64,000 bases of DNA from Merluccius polli (taxonomy: Eukaryota; Chordata; Actinopteri; Gadiformes; Merlucciidae). The stretch is taken from NCBI GenBank assembly GCA_030340625.1, contig JAOPHQ010003531.1, forward strand, positions 1 through 64,000. The letters run 5' to 3'. The notes beneath the pieces were generated by a model. The model had not been told where the DNA came from. It saw only the letters and a list, made by a program, of their open reading frames with translations, and did no database searches. The position numbers and the translations under genes are program-made. Of this stretch, positions 16,601 through 26,019 are shown one piece after another; the stretch's first letter is position 1; each line of letters starts with the position of its first letter.

Positions 16601-19600
16601 CATTAAGCGGAAACCAATGCAGGCTGACGGGTACACTAAAACCATAATAAGTATTTTTTTAAGACTAAGATTTTCTTCAGATTTGTAGCCTACTAAAAAC
16701 AATAACATATTATAATTTGAATCCTCCACACGTCACTATTTCAAGAACAGCCTATTTTGAATTAGAATGAGACAACGGTTGTCCGGGTCTGAACCCATGT
16801 GAGATCACCCGATTTGACTGTTGTCAGTCTATTCAATAGACGTTATCAGCACACATCAGTGAATAGACTGACAACAGTCAAATCGGGTGGTGAGATGATG
16901 TCATGTGATTGGTACCTGCCGCATGCGATCTGTGAGACAGTCTCATCTATGCCCTGGACCTCCCGGGGTACAAGCTCACCGGCAGTAGAGCCGTGGCCCA
17001 GCTGACCCTGGCTTCCATCTCCAAAGGTGAAAACCTTCCCGTCCTACAGAGCACAACGTAGCAGGGACAACTAAAACACACAACAATAATACTCCCACTG
17101 CACTGGGGCTCATTGATCATTCAATGTTATCCTTGTAGTCTCTTAGCCATCTTGCATTGTACTGCACATTTTAGTTGTAGTACTGTATTATTATTGTTTT
17201 GTTTTCCTAATACAATTTGAACACAAAGATGACGATACCATATAGTTTAGTGGGGACCAGTGTTGTGCTAGTTACTGAAAAATAGTAACTAGTTACAGTT
17301 ACTAGTTACTTTGTAAAAAAGTAACTCAGTTAGTAAATCAGTTACTTAAACCAAAAAGTAATGCGTTACTGAGAAAGTAACTTTTTAGTTAGGCTACTGT
17401 ACAACGTTCTTAAATAAAAGTTGATTGATTGAGTTGCCCTCTCACCGTCATTTCAGTAATGTACTGATGCTGAATAATACAAACTGTTGATTAAAACAAC
17501 CGTTTCAATGCATTTGCATCCACATCACTGAATCTAATCATCCAAGCAATATGATCCGTTGTGCACCAACACAAACACCAAAGTATTGCACCAAAGGGGG
17601 GGGGGGGGGGGGGTGCGCGCGATCGTAACACACCTATGACCGGCGGGCGGACCTGTGACCGGCGGGGTTGTCTCAAAAAGGAGGACAAATACGCGTCCGC
17701 GCCGGACAGGGCATTGAAAAACCGGACCAGACTTAAACTTTATTGATCGGGAACTGTGTGCCGTTGTAAAACCTCACCAAAAGGAACGGAGTAACGCAGC
17801 GTTTGGTAACGGGAACGGAATTTTAAAAAACAACGCGTTACGTAACACGTTACTGAAAAAAGTAACGGCGTTACTAATAACGCGTTACTACCCAACACTG
17901 GTGGGGACTTAGCCTGGCAAGCCAAACCCACATCAGAAAGATGTAAGGTCTGGCGCTAGCCTAGAACTCTAGACACCCCCTAGCGGCAGCAAATTTATTT
18001 GGCAGCTATGTAGGGTCTAGCACAGCTCCGTCGGCTTTTTGGTGCTGGAAACACCAAGGATGTCTGGTATGTCAGACCAATCACAGCGTGAGGGGCGAAA
18101 GCCGGGCTACCATGACGACAGAGTTGCGACGGTTCTGTGTTAGAGGTAAACAATGGCTGCTGCTGCTGGCGAACGGCTGTCTTTCGACTCGGCTTTGGCC
18201 GCGACTCTTCAAGACTTGAAGTTAACATTTTATTTGAGAAAAGAACAACGAACGGCACTGAAGTCTTTCCTCGAAAATAAATATGTATTCGGAGTTTTGA
18301 TTAATTACGTAGTCAGAGCCGTCGCTCTGACTACGTCACCTTCTTCGTTGCTCTGATTGGTTGTAGCGCTATCCTATTGCGTGCAGAGGGAACTTGAAAG
18401 ACAACCGTTTATCCCGCCCACACTGCCAATGGAGCTGCGCCAGACCTTACATCTTTCTGATGTAGGTCTGGCTTGCCAGGCTAGTCTGGCGCAGCTCCAT
18501 TGACAGTGTGGGCGGGATAAACGGTTGTCTTTCAAGTTCCCTCTGCACGCAATAGGATAGCGCTCTACAACCAATCAGAGCAACGAAGAAGGTGACGTAG
18601 TCAGACTACGTAATTAATCAAAACTCCGAATACATATTTATTTTCGAGGAAAGACTTCAGTGCCGTTCTTTGTTCTTTTCTCAAATAAAATGTTAACTTC
18701 AAGTCTTGAAGAGTCGCGGCCAAAGCCGACTCGAAAGACAGCCGTTCGCCAGCAGCAGCCATTGTTTACCTCTAACACGGAACCGTCGCAACTCTGTCGT
18801 CATGGTAGCCCGACTTTCGACTCCGCCCCTCACGCTGTGATTGGTCTGACATACTTGGTGTTCCCAGCACCAAAAAGCCGACGGAGCTGTGCTAGACTTA
18901 CCTAGCTGCCAAATAAATTTGCTGCCGCTAGGGGGTGTCTAGAGTTCTAGGCTAGTGGGGACTAGCAGTCATGTGTAAATACCTTTGTGAGGACAACAGA
19001 GTGTTCTGCGCCACAGCTTGCAGCGGCGACCTCTAGTGGTCCGAGGGCCGATACTGCAACGATGTTAAACCTGCCTGTTGGACAGATGGGGGACGTTACT
19101 ATTCCCAAATCATGACATCTGGATTATAATTGACAGATATCAATGGTTATACAATTGTTATTAACATTAGATTTAGTTTAATTACTTTTTTTAAGCAAAT
19201 GTTGCAAATGGTCAGCAAAAACAACAGCCAAAAACAAATAATCAAATAAAGCAATAAAAATAACCTATAAAGTAACTTTCAAACATCCGACCGAATGTGA
19301 CCACGTGATAAGTACCTTTCTCGTCCACTCTGTTGAGTCCCAGTTGGCCCACTTTGTTGGCCCCGCAGCAGTAGACCAGGCCTGAGAGAGCCAGGATCAG
19401 GGTGTGAGTCCCGCCGGCCGCCACCAGGGTAACCGGTATCCCCGTCAGGGAGCGCACCGGGGCAGGCGAGGGCTGCACAGACACCTGCTTCCCTAGACCC
19501 AGCTGGCCGTGACTGTTGGACCCCCAAGAAAACACATCTCCGGCTAGAGGGAACACGGCCACACATCAACGCATGCAAAATACAATATAATAACAGATTG

Positions 19601-21329
19601 GTTAGGCCTACTTTATCGTAAAACACGATGGTGTGTCCCCTTAAAAGGGGAGTTTGGAAAACAACATACAGTCGAGGAAACGTTTATTTGAAGTTTAAGT
19701 GAACCCCCTGATTTAGCTCAAATTCGAATGGCAAAAATCGCATGGTATTACTATATGACAGATATACTACGGCATTTAAAACAAAAATCCATTCTCTGGC
19801 ACTTTAAATGTGTTAACTTATGTTAACTGATGTTGAGTAGTAGTCTATTTCTAGCATTTCTATGGATGATAAAGAAATCCAACATCAATAAATATTTCAA
19901 GCAACATCAATCAGGAACATTTTAGCATTGTTTACACTTCCCTACCTTTCGTCAAAGCCAAGGAATGGGAGTTTCCACACGCCACTTGGACTACTCGTAT
20001 TGACATACGCAGCAGACTGTTAATAAGGAAATCATATTACTAGGGCTGCAACTACCGATTATTTTCATAGTCAATTAATGTAATGTAAATGTGCTCGATT
20101 AAACATTTAGTCTCGAAAATGACAAATAATAGTAGGCCTAAATGCTATCGAGTTACCAGAGTTCAAAGTGTCTTAAATGTGCTTGCTTTATCTGACAAGC
20201 AGCATACACATAAAAAGTATTCATTTTATAATGATCCATGAAACAAACATTTGAATTTCTGAAGCATCAAGCAGCAAATGTTATTATTGGTATTTTACTT
20301 GTTGCAGCCCTACATATTACATTTTTTGCATGAGTTCATGACATTGTTAACAAATGAAGGTATCTTCTACTTTTGCCAGTGACCACATCACGTCATTAAG
20401 ACTGATGTAATGTCTTGACCTTGGTGTTTGGATCATAGACGTCATGTGTCCCACACCCAGCTGTCCATCGCCACCTGCCCCCCAGGAGTACAGGTCTCCC
20501 GTCGTAGACAGCAAGATGCAGTGGTCCTGGCCGCAGGCCACGCTCACCACTGGTCTAATACCTGACACGCGTCCTGCAGTGGGGGATTCAATAAACAAAT
20601 ACAAATGCAAACTGGTTTTCTCCTCCCCTGGGTCAGGTGGGAATGGGAGGGAGTGGGAGTAAAGTGCCTAATGGTGAAATAGCAAACAGTAAAAAGGCAT
20701 GGAAATTAAACAAAAAATCATGATACAAACAGTGCTATCCACTTAGTTTAGTTTAGTTTACAACAAGGATTTGTATGCTTCACTAAAGTGTTCAGGATGT
20801 AAGAGCCCCCCCCCCCCCCCCCCCCCCCCCCGCGCCCCGCCCACCCAACGACGCATGCGCAGCGGCGCTGCTCATGACTTCCGTTTCTTCACTTTATGGA
20901 GAAAATGAAACTTAAAAAAGTGCGTAACCCAGGCTGAATAATAGGCTACACAACAATCCTCATATAATCACATATCGGGTCATACTAAGCGTGGACATTT
21001 CATGAGTTGATGTGAATTATGAGTTAGTCCTACATGTTGATTATGAAAATGATTTCTATATTATAGCCTAAATGACACTTCTCACTGTAAAACCATTCCC
21101 AAAGTGCCCATGCTGTACAGGACACCTCACCTGGCTTCGTCTGGTCCTTGGCGCTCCGACCCAGTTGTCCCTTGTGGTTGAGTCCACAGGACAGCACCTG
21201 TCCCCCCCCGGTGAGGAAGACGGTGTGCTGCTCCCCGCAGCAGATGAGGCTGATGTCTTCATTGATGCTCCACGGCAGCCGAGACGGGATGAGTCGGTCC
21301 GGGCGGGTTGTCCAGCTGTACATCTCCAT
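7329..21329 (-). CDS. Small HERC E3 ubiquitin/ISG15-type ligase, copy A (RCC1 repeats + HECT)
   Basis: Twenty-three coding exons (numbered 2-24): 21131-21329, 20420-20573, 19946-20016, 19316-19543, 18983-19074, 16916-17043, 16458-16582, 16111-16166, 15869-15960, 15670-15729, 15299-15374, 14973-15145, 13739-13925, 13381-13500, 13006-13104, 11408-11587, 10761-10901, 10360-10529, 10050-10116, 9860-9930, 9091-9274, 7828-7930, 7329-7540. They sum to 2988 nt with all phases matching: 995 aa, against about 1020-1060 aa for human HERC3-6. Exons 2-9 encode RCC1 blades (for example [14 protein letters not shown] and [11 protein letters not shown]). A spacer follows, then the HECT domain with catalytic Cys at codon 7428-7430 in [12 protein letters not shown]. 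The ATG sits in a good context (GACCATGG). Family role: cytosolic transfer of ubiquitin, or ISG15 for HERC5/6, onto substrates. HERC3, HERC5 or HERC6 orthology cannot be decided here. Oddity: the N-lobe motif DAGGVTKEFF of HERC3 is not conserved. Confidence 0.92.
8127..8735. repeat. Long polypyrimidine tract, copy A
   Basis: About 600 bp of almost pure T/C on the + strand, built from degenerate TTCTCNTTCTCCATCTTTTT units, in the intron between HERC exons 22 and 23. The matching tract in copy B (28131-28618 plus 29240-29330) is split by a MITE. The Ser/Phe-rich open frames across it are composition artefacts. Confidence 0.9.
10573..10634. repeat. (TA)n microsatellite, copy A
   Basis: About 60 bp of TA in the intron between HERC exons 18 and 19. 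The equivalent tract in copy B has grown to about 150 bp. Confidence 0.95.
11064..11319. mobile_element. hAT-type MITE, copy A only, with 8-bp TSD
   Basis: A 256 bp element with termini TAGTGATGGGC and GCCCATCTCTA, flanked by perfect 8-bp duplications GAAGAAAC (11056-11063 and 11320-11327). Copy B has a single GAAGAAAC at this place, so the empty site is visible in the same window. No coding capacity. Confidence 0.92.
11892..12397. mobile_element. MITE with GATATTATCGG-type ends, copy A only
   Basis: A ~500 bp element rich in CCGATATTATCGG and TATCGGTATCGG motifs. The left end is ATGTCCGATGTCCG and the right end AATATCAGACATCCCTA, an imperfect inverted pair, embedded in TA repeats. Copy B carries different elements at the corresponding position. 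Confidence 0.7.
12516..12655. repeat. Minisatellite with GCTTCTAGCTAGCTATG units, copy A
   Basis: About five degenerate ~24-30 bp units built on CTTCTAGCTAGCTATG followed by TCTCATT or TATCATTAT. The array is conserved at 34010-34147 in copy B, so it predates the duplication. Confidence 0.85.
14346..14466. mobile_element. Palindromic MITE fragment, copy A only
   Basis: Inverted arms centred near 14405: GGTGATGCAGGACCC faces CGCATCACCCTGTCAGGG, with outer arms AATAAACCC/GGGTTTATT and GGTCATTACTGC/GCAATAATGACC. It sits in a ~440 bp segment (about 14140-14580) without a counterpart in copy B, which instead has ~70 bp of unrelated sequence near 35575-35655. Confidence 0.7.
16217..16312. mobile_element. 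Old dispersed repeat (GGATAATCCACGACGAGG family)
   Basis: A segment starting GGATAATCCACGACGAGGTG and containing TGCATGTATCGAAAAATAA. Related copies lie near 6956-7030, 26930-27003 and 37280-37376. Because it occurs in both duplication copies it predates the duplication. Confidence 0.6.
17258..17900. mobile_element. hAT-like non-autonomous element, copy A only
   Basis: Termini are CAGTGTTGTGCTAGTTAC and GTTACTACCCAACACTG, flanked by 8-bp repeats GTGGGGAC (17250-17257 and 17901-17908). Both ends carry repeated GTTACT/AGTAAC motifs. The centre holds an 18-bp G run near 17587-17613 followed by a CGATCG-containing segment. Copy B has the single uninterrupted GTGGGGAC site. Confidence 0.85.
17909..18954. 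mobile_element. ~1 kb foldback element with long near-perfect arms carrying a helicase-like N-terminus
   Basis: Inverted repeat with arms of roughly 480-500 bp (about 17950-18440 and 18480-18950), ends TAGCCT/AGGCTA, flanked by GTGGGGAC at 17901-17908 and 18955-18962. Each arm contains the same short open frame on opposite strands (+ from 18153; - counterpart about 18586-18788). It begins [15 protein letters not shown] and contains [13 protein letters not shown], which resembles the start of teleost RecQ-like helicase proteins (from memory, unverified). The frame ends before any helicase ATP-binding motif. Absent from copy B. Confidence 0.85.
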
Positions 21330-21427
21330 GGTCAAGTTTGGTTTGGTTTCTACTGAACAGGTCTAGTCTTTATAAGGCCAGCTGGAGATAAACACACATT
21401 ACGTCATGCGAGACTTGAACAACATAC

Positions 21428-21502
21428 CTCAGCAGACTGATGGGCGGGGAGACGCAGGGGCTCGCAGTTGGAGCCGATGTGAGATGTGATCACATCAGAC
21501 TG
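21428..21502 (-). other. 5' non-coding exon of HERC copy A
   Basis: A splice donor (CTGAG|GTATGT on the - strand) sits at 21428, upstream of the acceptor TTCAG near 21356 that precedes the ATG exon. This suggests a short non-coding first exon. The upstream border is not defined. No convincing interferon-response element (GAAANNGAAA) was seen immediately upstream. Confidence 0.5.
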
Positions 21503-21726
21503 AAGAAAATTATTTTTTATTACCGTGTTACCTTTAGCGACGCATCATGAACTTATTATGATTATTGTTATTATTAAAAATATTATTATTAAAAATATTA
21601 TTATCAATAATAATATTATTATTGTTATTAGGTCTGCTGTCCTACCAGGATTTAGTCTTATTGCGGTTTTTATTTGTTTTACGGTACAGCAGCTCTTCGG
21701 CTCAACACTGCCACCCACATAGTTCA

Positions 21727-22104
21727 TATTGTTTTATGGCATCCAAAAAATATTTAACCTAAATATTTAAAAACATATTTAACCCTTAAACCAAATAATA
21801 ACCTTCAACAAATGTCCTTAATTCCTTTTTTTCTGCTACAAGGTAGTTACCCGTTGTCCATCAATTTCACCAAAAACAAAACATATAAACATAAAATATA
21901 ATAAAAGCACATATAAAACATATGTTTTATACGTGCTTTTATTATATTTTATGTTTATATGTTTTGTTCTTTGTGAAATGAATTGACTAATTAACTTGCA
22001 TACCATATACCAAAAAAACCTGAATTAAGGACATTTGTTGAAGCTTATAATATGGGAAACTATAGGGAAATATTTTTGGATGCCATTAAAAATATGAACT
22101 GTTA
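21727..22104. mobile_element. Foldback MITE, copy A
   Basis: Left end GTTCATATTGTTTTATGGCATCC pairs with the right end GGATGCCATTAAAAATATGAAC, and an inner palindrome ACATATAAAACATATG lies near 21910. The copy B equivalent is 41287-41623 with complete TTTAACAGTTCATA/TATGAACTGTTAAA ends. The element is therefore older than the duplication and has lost a few terminal bases in copy A. Confidence 0.75.
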
Positions 22105-22396
22105 AAGGGGCTATAGATGATATGCTGAACATTAATATAGCAGCAAACAACTATTGGCTATGTAGAGATATAGTGGAGTAATGGCGTCCTGACCACAGAA
22201 TGAAGGCACACTTCCTGTGTTTGTTTTGCAATCTTTGTTTTGGTGTCCCGTGACGTCAGCCATGACATGAGTTCAGAAAGTAATGGACACTCCCAATTGT
22301 TGTGGTTTGAGTTGCTGGTGCTCTAGTGCGACATCTTGTGGCTAATATATTTAGCCACAAGATGTCGCACTAGAGCACCAGTCTATAGCCCCTTTA
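22104..22396. mobile_element. MITE with AAAGGGGCTATAGA ends, copy A
   Basis: Terminal inverted repeats AAAGGGGCTATAGA / TCTATAGCCCCTTT lie directly beside the preceding foldback MITE. Near the right end is a hairpin of ~31 bp arms around ATATAT (about 22314-22381, arm GCTCTAGTGCGACATCTTGT). Copy B retains only one arm of that hairpin. Confidence 0.75.
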
Positions 22397-22566
22397 ATTA
22401 GTCCATCCATTTCACCAAGAACAAAACATATACACATAAAATATAATAAAAGTACATATAAAACATATGTGCTTAAGCAACTCTAATTGTAGGGAAATCA
22501 TATGAGAAAGCATAACATTGATATTACACGAGAACATTTTTTTATTTTCTTAGTTTATTTAATTAA

Positions 22567-22568
<2 letters not shown>

Positions 22569-22611
<43 letters not shown>
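22569..22611. repeat. (GT)n microsatellite, copy A
   Basis: About 20 GT units. The copy B equivalent near 42733-42750 is much shorter. Confidence 0.9.
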
Positions 22612-22612
<1 letters not shown>

Positions 22613-22889
22613 AAGAACTGCACACATTTGCCTTTAATAATACAATGTACACACAATGTTTTATTTAATGTGATCAAATTATAACAAAAAATCGTCTATA
22701 TACAGAATACATGTGTTGTATTCATCATAGATAAGTAGATAAAATGTACTGTGTACACAAAGTGCCATATTTTATTAGATAATTGTTTTCAATCCACTAG
22801 AAAACCATAATGTGTGATCAATACATTATTTATCTTTTAATGTCATCTTTTTCATAATCATCTTTTTTTGCAGGGGGGTGGAGACATGC

Positions 22890-23518
22890 TTATGACCATG
22901 CAATATTAGGAAATGCTAAAGGTAACAATCTTATAGGTGCTGTGCCACATAAGCATTGATTCCTCCAACCAATCAAATTGCCCCTGACAGAACATTTCTG
23001 TTTTGTTACGATATCCAAGATGGAATACACACACACAGAGCCATCATGACACCCAACATATACGCACGGCTGCTCACACACAGCCAGAGACGACAGCATT
23101 TTGCCCAGACGCAGCGCCCCAACTTGCCCCCCATCGGCTAGTCGTATCACCGTCAGAACGGCCCTCAGATGCACATCACAGAAACACTGTTCCGTCAGGG
23201 CAGAGGGCTGAGATAGACACGCGGCGTAGCGCCCTGCTTTGTCCAGACAGACTGCAAAAACAGCACCTTCAACCTTCACAGAGCAGATTCGGTGTGTGGA
23301 GAGGTCCAAGAAGGCCACAGTGTTGCTATCTGTGGAGAGGAGCACAAAGCTCCCAGCGGAGCACGTCTGGGAGATCTGTGGCTGACCGTTGAAGGAGCGA
23401 GGGAGTTGAAACTGCTGAAGCGTTGTCTCCTCAGTTACCTTCCAGGTGTACACCCCTCCGCAAGAACCCATCACCAGCACAAAGTCTGGCTGTTGTGCGA
23501 GCATCTGGAACGCCACAA
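22890..23518 (-). pseudogene. NWD1-like 3' fragment (orphan C-terminal 209 codons), copy A
   Basis: An open frame near-identical to the last 209 codons of the NWD1-like gene at 43028. It ends with the same residues (PLAFPNIAWS) and is cut exactly where copy A homology ends at 23518, inside the final exon. No start codon context, promoter or upstream exon accompanies it; the sequence next to the cut is a LINE end in opposite orientation. It encodes only the last WD-repeat region. Several residues differ from the intact gene (for example LAQQPD against LPQQPD, and GKMLSS against GKMPSS). Most likely a non-functional relic, although the frame is still open. Confidence 0.9.
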
Positions 23519-24202
23519 TATCATGTCAAGATGGCGGCCGAGGAGCAGCCACACAGTTTGGCAGGTCCTGTGGGTTTGCGCCAAAAGTCATGTAAATACA
23601 AAAAAGGACCTCGGATTCTGCCATCAACGGGTCTGTCTATAGTCTTTGTAACTTTATATCTTCTTCTGAGTTTGACCTGTCCAAGAAAAAGGGATGATTT
23701 GACCCTGCTTCAAGCCAAATGGAGCCAACATGCTCTGTACACAAGAGTACTGGACTATGGCCATGCTAGGCCACCCCCAGGTAAAGACGAACAATTAGTT
23801 ACAACTAGTTCCTTTACGGGAATTGTTCACCTCTTGATGATACTGCTCTTGGCTGGTGATGTTGAAGTAAATCCTGGGCCTCAGCTCCTTTGTTCTGATT
23901 TTTTGGATGAGCCACAATCACAGCTAATTGGGCCACCACCACAGCTACCTAGGCTACTACCACAGCTAGCCTTATTATCATTGCTAGCTGGGCCTCTGCT
24001 AGCTGAACCGCTACCACTGCTAGCTGGGCTACCACCACACCAGGCTGGGCTACCACCACACCAGGCCAGGCTCCCACCACCACCAGCTGGGCCTCCACCA
24101 CTGCCAGCTGAGCCACAGCTACACCAGGCCAGACTCTCACCACAACAGGTTGGGCTCCCACCACAGCAAGCTGGGCTTCTACTACACCAGGCCAGGTCCC
24201 TA
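23519..24202 (+). mobile_element. Non-LTR retrotransposon 5' end with 2A-like motif
   Basis: Starts AAGATGGCGGCCGAGG right at the end of the duplicated NWD1-like fragment. An open frame from ATG 23531 has a hydrophobic stretch and then LLLAGDVEVNPGP (motif DVEVNPGP at 23858-23881). This matches the 2A consensus DxExNPGP known from 5' regions of some LINE ORFs. A proline/glutamine-rich tail of tandem degenerate LPPHQAG units (about 23935-24195) follows. No endonuclease or reverse transcriptase is present, because the element is interrupted by the hAT element at 24203. The frame is open upstream of 23531 only because the antisense of the NWD1-like fragment happens to be open. Confidence 0.75.
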
Positions 24203-26019
24203 CCACTAGTGATGTGACGTTTGAAGCGAGGCGTCGGAGCATGTGTCGAGCAAAAAGAGGCGTTCCAGATGAAACCTCGATTCGAGGCTTGTATCGTTTC
24301 CGTAAAAATCACGTGACTGATGACAAACGAGGCCTCGGATTCAGTGTACACGTCACTGATTCATTTTGAGTGTCGCTACTGCATAAAAGGGTTTGAACCT
24401 CGCGGCACTTTGTGGATTTTGAGTTGGCGTTTGGTATTGGTGAACAGATAGAGTGTGCGTTGGATAAGTGTCAGAGTTAGTGGTTAAGTTCAGTCATTGT
24501 ATCATAGATTGTATCAGCTATTATTAGTATTATACTGCATTAGACTATATTATATTAGGTTAGAATAGATAGATAGATACTAGAATAGTGTTAGTAGTAG
24601 GCTAGTTGAGTTTAGGGTTAGTATTACATATTATATATATTATTATTATATAGGCTTATAGGCTATACATACAGTATCTATATAGTCTATATCATTATAT
24701 ATTAATATTATATTAGCATAGTATTAGTATTATATAGCCTAATCTTAGGCCTATAGGCTATACATAGGCTATCTATATTACTGTCTGTATTGTTATCTAT
24801 ATTATTATCTATATTATTATTATTATTATTATTATAGAGTGTAGGCTACCTGTAGCCTAGGCTACCTGTAGGCTAGGTAGGTTTCTGCCTGTCACCATGG
24901 AGCCACCCAGAAAGAGGACTTCTCCTGTCTGGGAACATTTCGAATTGGTTGCTCAAAACAAGGTAGGTCGTAATTGTATTTGATTTTCATAAAGGCATTA
25001 TGATCTCCTCCATAGCGTATATATAATCTTTCCTTACGTGTTTTATTGTCATAATGAAGGTAAAGTGCTTGCTGTGTCACAAGGAGCTCACTTACAGCAA
25101 CAACACCTCCTCCATGATCAGGCATTACAGAGCTATACATGAGAATGCCCAGTCCAGACACCAGTCAAAGTAATAGATAATCTTTATTGAATTATTTATA
25201 TCATGTGGTTGGCCCCTATAGGCCTAATACCCTCCATTACACTTTGTTTCAGGTTTCAGAAAGACAACGGTGGATGAAGCTCTGGTGAATATGGTTGTCA
25301 AAGACTCCCAACCATTTTCCATTGTGGAAGATGGAGGTTTTAAGGAGCTCATTCATGCACTGGATCCCACATACATTCTACCAACCAGACAGGTGTGCAT
25401 GGTATATGGATTACATTTAATTTGCTACTTGAACATTAAATGAATATAGGCTAACTATGCATATTTGTGTTTACAGACTCTAAAGGCAATGGTGGGCAAA
25501 CGGTATGAGGAAGCTAAGGAGAAGGCCAAGGAGAAACTCCAACAGGTTGTGTCCGTAAGCCTCACCTCAGACATGTGGACATCCATCAACATGGAAGCCT
25601 ACCTTGCAGTGACCTGTCATTACATTGATGGAGAGGACAAGCTTGGGACTATTGTGCTTGGCGTAGAGCATTTTCCCACCACCCATACTGCAGAGAACTT
25701 GGCTTTGGCACACACAAAGTTCATGGAGGAGTGGGGCATTCAAGACAAAGCAAAGTGCCTAGTAACAGATGCTGCTGCCAACATGATTGCATGTGTTAAT
25801 CTTTTGAATGTCAGACATGCACTTTGCATTGCCCATTCACTGAATTTGATAGTGAGAAAGTCATTTGATGAAGTGCCAGGTCTGGCTGAGTTGCGAGCCA
25901 AATGCCGCAAGATGGTGACGTATTTTCGAACGAGCACCACGGCAAAAGAAACACTTGCTGCTTTACAGAAGCAGATGGGAAGACCGGTTCTGAAAATGAT
26001 AATAGAGGTGGACACCAGT
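24203..26019 (+). mobile_element. ZBED-type hAT transposon, 5' part, truncated at the duplication junction
   Basis: Starts CACTAGTGATGTGACG. Exons read as 24897-24962 (ATG 24897), 25060-25169, 25259-25392 and 25477-26018. Exons 1-2 encode a BED zinc finger (SPVWEHFELVAQN, then KCLLCHKEL with a later HYRAIH). Exons 3-4 encode the start of the hAT transposase core (VSLTSDMWTS, CLVTDAAANM, ALCIAHSLNLIVRKS, YFRTSTTAKE). The frame runs into copy B sequence after LKMIIEVDT, where the family normally continues RWNST. The C-terminal half with the remaining catalytic and dimerisation region is missing, so the copy is dead. Similar proteins are annotated as ZBED1/ZBED4-like in fish. Confidence 0.88.

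Larger units (their letters stand above)
6056..23518. repeat. Tandem segmental duplication, copy A (~17.5 kb)
   Basis: Direct-repeat partner of 26020-43656. Homology starts at GTAATTTATTTTCTTC (6056 against 26020) and stops inside the NWD1-like coding sequence at CCACAA (23513-23518 against 43651-43656). It contains a complete HERC-type gene and the 3' end of an NWD1-like gene. Identity is very high outside copy-specific transposon insertions and microsatellite length changes. Confidence 0.95.

Noticed and set aside
23423..23530. N-terminal extension of the LINE open frame into the NWD1-like fragment
   Set aside because: That part is the antisense of NWD1-like coding sequence and is open by chance. 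The LINE sequence starts at 23519.
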